This document shows positions 5,084-5,694 of a stretch of 5,694 nucleotides of DNA, in pieces. This DNA is from Bacteroidetes bacterium UBA1952 (lineage in GTDB: Bacteria; Bacteroidota; Bacteroidia; Chitinophagales; Chitinophagaceae), in NCBI GenBank assembly GCA_002336725.1, contig DDEO01000144.1, positions 1 through 5,694 of the forward strand. Direction: 5' to 3'. Under the pieces are notes generated by a model, which was given only the letters and a program-made list of their open reading frames with translations, ran no database searches and was not told the origin of the DNA. How positions within the stretch are numbered: position 1 is the stretch's first letter; every line of letters begins with the position of its first letter. The translations under genes and the position numbers were made by a program.

Positions 5084-5694
5084 ATGGTAAAAAATCTCAG
5101 CAGCAAGCCCGGCGCTATCAGCGTGTGGATGCGCGAATTGCGCGATGTGCATATCCAGACCGACCGTCTGCGTTTCCGCCACAACCTGGAGCGCATCGGC
5201 TTCATCGCCGGCTACGAAATCAGCAAGACACTCGCCCACGACCGCGCCGAGGTTCAAACGCCGCTCGGCACTGCCGATTGTTTTGCGCTGAATGCCCAAC
5301 CCGTGATTGCCACCATCCTGCGCGCCGGAATGCCGCTGCATCAGGGCCTGCTTCAGTGTTTCGACCATGCCGACAGCGCCTTTGTGGCTTCTTATCGCCG
5401 CCATCACCCCGACGGCAGTTTTGAGATTTACAGCCACTACACCACCTGCCCGGATCTCGATGGTCGCCCGCTCGTCGTAGCCGATCCCATGCTCGCCACG
5501 GGCGCTTCGCTGGTACTCGCCCTCGATTCTTTGCTCGAAAACGGCCACCCTTCCAGCATTCATATCGTTGTAGCCATTGCCGCTGCCGAGGGCATCGACC
5601 GGGTACTGCGCAAATATCCACAGGTTACCATCTGGGCCGGCGATGTAGATCAGGAACTGACCGCCAAGAGCTATATCGTTCCCGGCCTCGGCGA
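5084..5694 (+). CDS. upp: Uracil phosphoribosyltransferase, 3' end cut by the window
   Basis: The enzyme converts uracil and phosphoribosyl diphosphate (PRPP) to UMP in cytoplasmic pyrimidine salvage. The window holds 203 codons plus two bases; the family is usually about 208-216 residues, so only the tail is missing. Visible signatures are RLRFRHNLERIGFIAGYEISK (split: RLRF at 28-31, RIGFIAGYEISK at 37-48), ILRAG (78-82), the PRPP-binding loop VVADPMLATGAS (131-142), AAAEGI (166-171) and the uracil-binding stretch YIVPGLG (197-203), after which the cut falls. The ATG at 5084 is chosen because an in-frame TAA lies just upstream (5069-5071) and the N-terminal VKNLS fits related enzymes; a later Met16 would remove conserved sequence. 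It is transcribed away from uppS and has no evident functional link with the envelope operon. No Shine-Dalgarno sequence is seen. The identification is secure. Confidence 0.95.
   Translation, partial: MVKNLSSKPGAISVWMRELRDVHIQTDRLRFRHNLERIGFIAGYEISKTLAHDRAEVQTPLGTADCFALNAQPVIATILRAGMPLHQGLLQCFDHADSAFVASYRRHHPDGSFEIYSHYTTCPDLDGRPLVVADPMLATGASLVLALDSLLENGHPSSIHIVVAIAAAEGIDRVLRKYPQVTIWAGDVDQELTAKSYIVPGLG

Noticed and set aside
5027..5563. A 178-codon minus-strand frame antisense to upp
   Set aside because: It overlaps the clearly identified upp gene and has no supporting motif.

Overview
This window looks like ordinary chromosomal DNA from a member of the Bacteroidota, possibly from the Chitinophagales side of the phylum. 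The evidence is convergent. All three exported proteins have signal peptides whose predicted cleavage leaves an N-terminal Gln. Matches to the Bacteroidota -7 promoter element (TAnnTTTG) lie between the divergent genes, and start codons lack clear Shine-Dalgarno sequences. The order uppS-bamA-ompH-ompH is a familiar arrangement in this phylum. Base composition is close to balanced, slightly GC-rich. The assignment below phylum level is only an impression from the BamA sequence.

Layout. Positions 1-275 hold no gene that I can support, but they carry short intergenic repeats: a near-perfect 22-bp direct repeat, a small REP-like palindrome and a distant inverted repeat. A strong 15-bp stem (276-308) and a second hairpin (315-340) sit just past the end of a minus-strand operon. 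That operon fills 354-4925 and reads right to left: uppS (undecaprenyl diphosphate synthase), bamA (outer-membrane beta-barrel assembly protein) and two tandem OmpH/Skp-family periplasmic chaperones. The spacers are 8, 64 and 45 bp. A divergent promoter region (about 4926-5083) separates uppS from upp (uracil phosphoribosyltransferase), which runs rightward and is cut by the window end about a dozen residues before its expected C-terminus.

How the genes work together. UppS makes the C55 polyprenyl diphosphate from which the lipid carrier for peptidoglycan and surface glycans is formed. Skp-like chaperones escort unfolded outer-membrane proteins across the periplasm, and BamA inserts them. The operon is therefore a cell-envelope biogenesis module. 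Upp belongs to pyrimidine salvage and appears to be only a divergent neighbour.

I see no new biological system here. The most interesting signals are: (1) strong over-representation of the palindrome TTCCGGAA (six copies in 5.7 kb, in coding sequence in all three frames and in an intergenic hairpin); (2) a promoter placement implying that uppS starts at a TTG codon rather than an upstream GTG; (3) a possible leaderless upp transcript; and (4) the intergenic repeat mosaic at the left edge.
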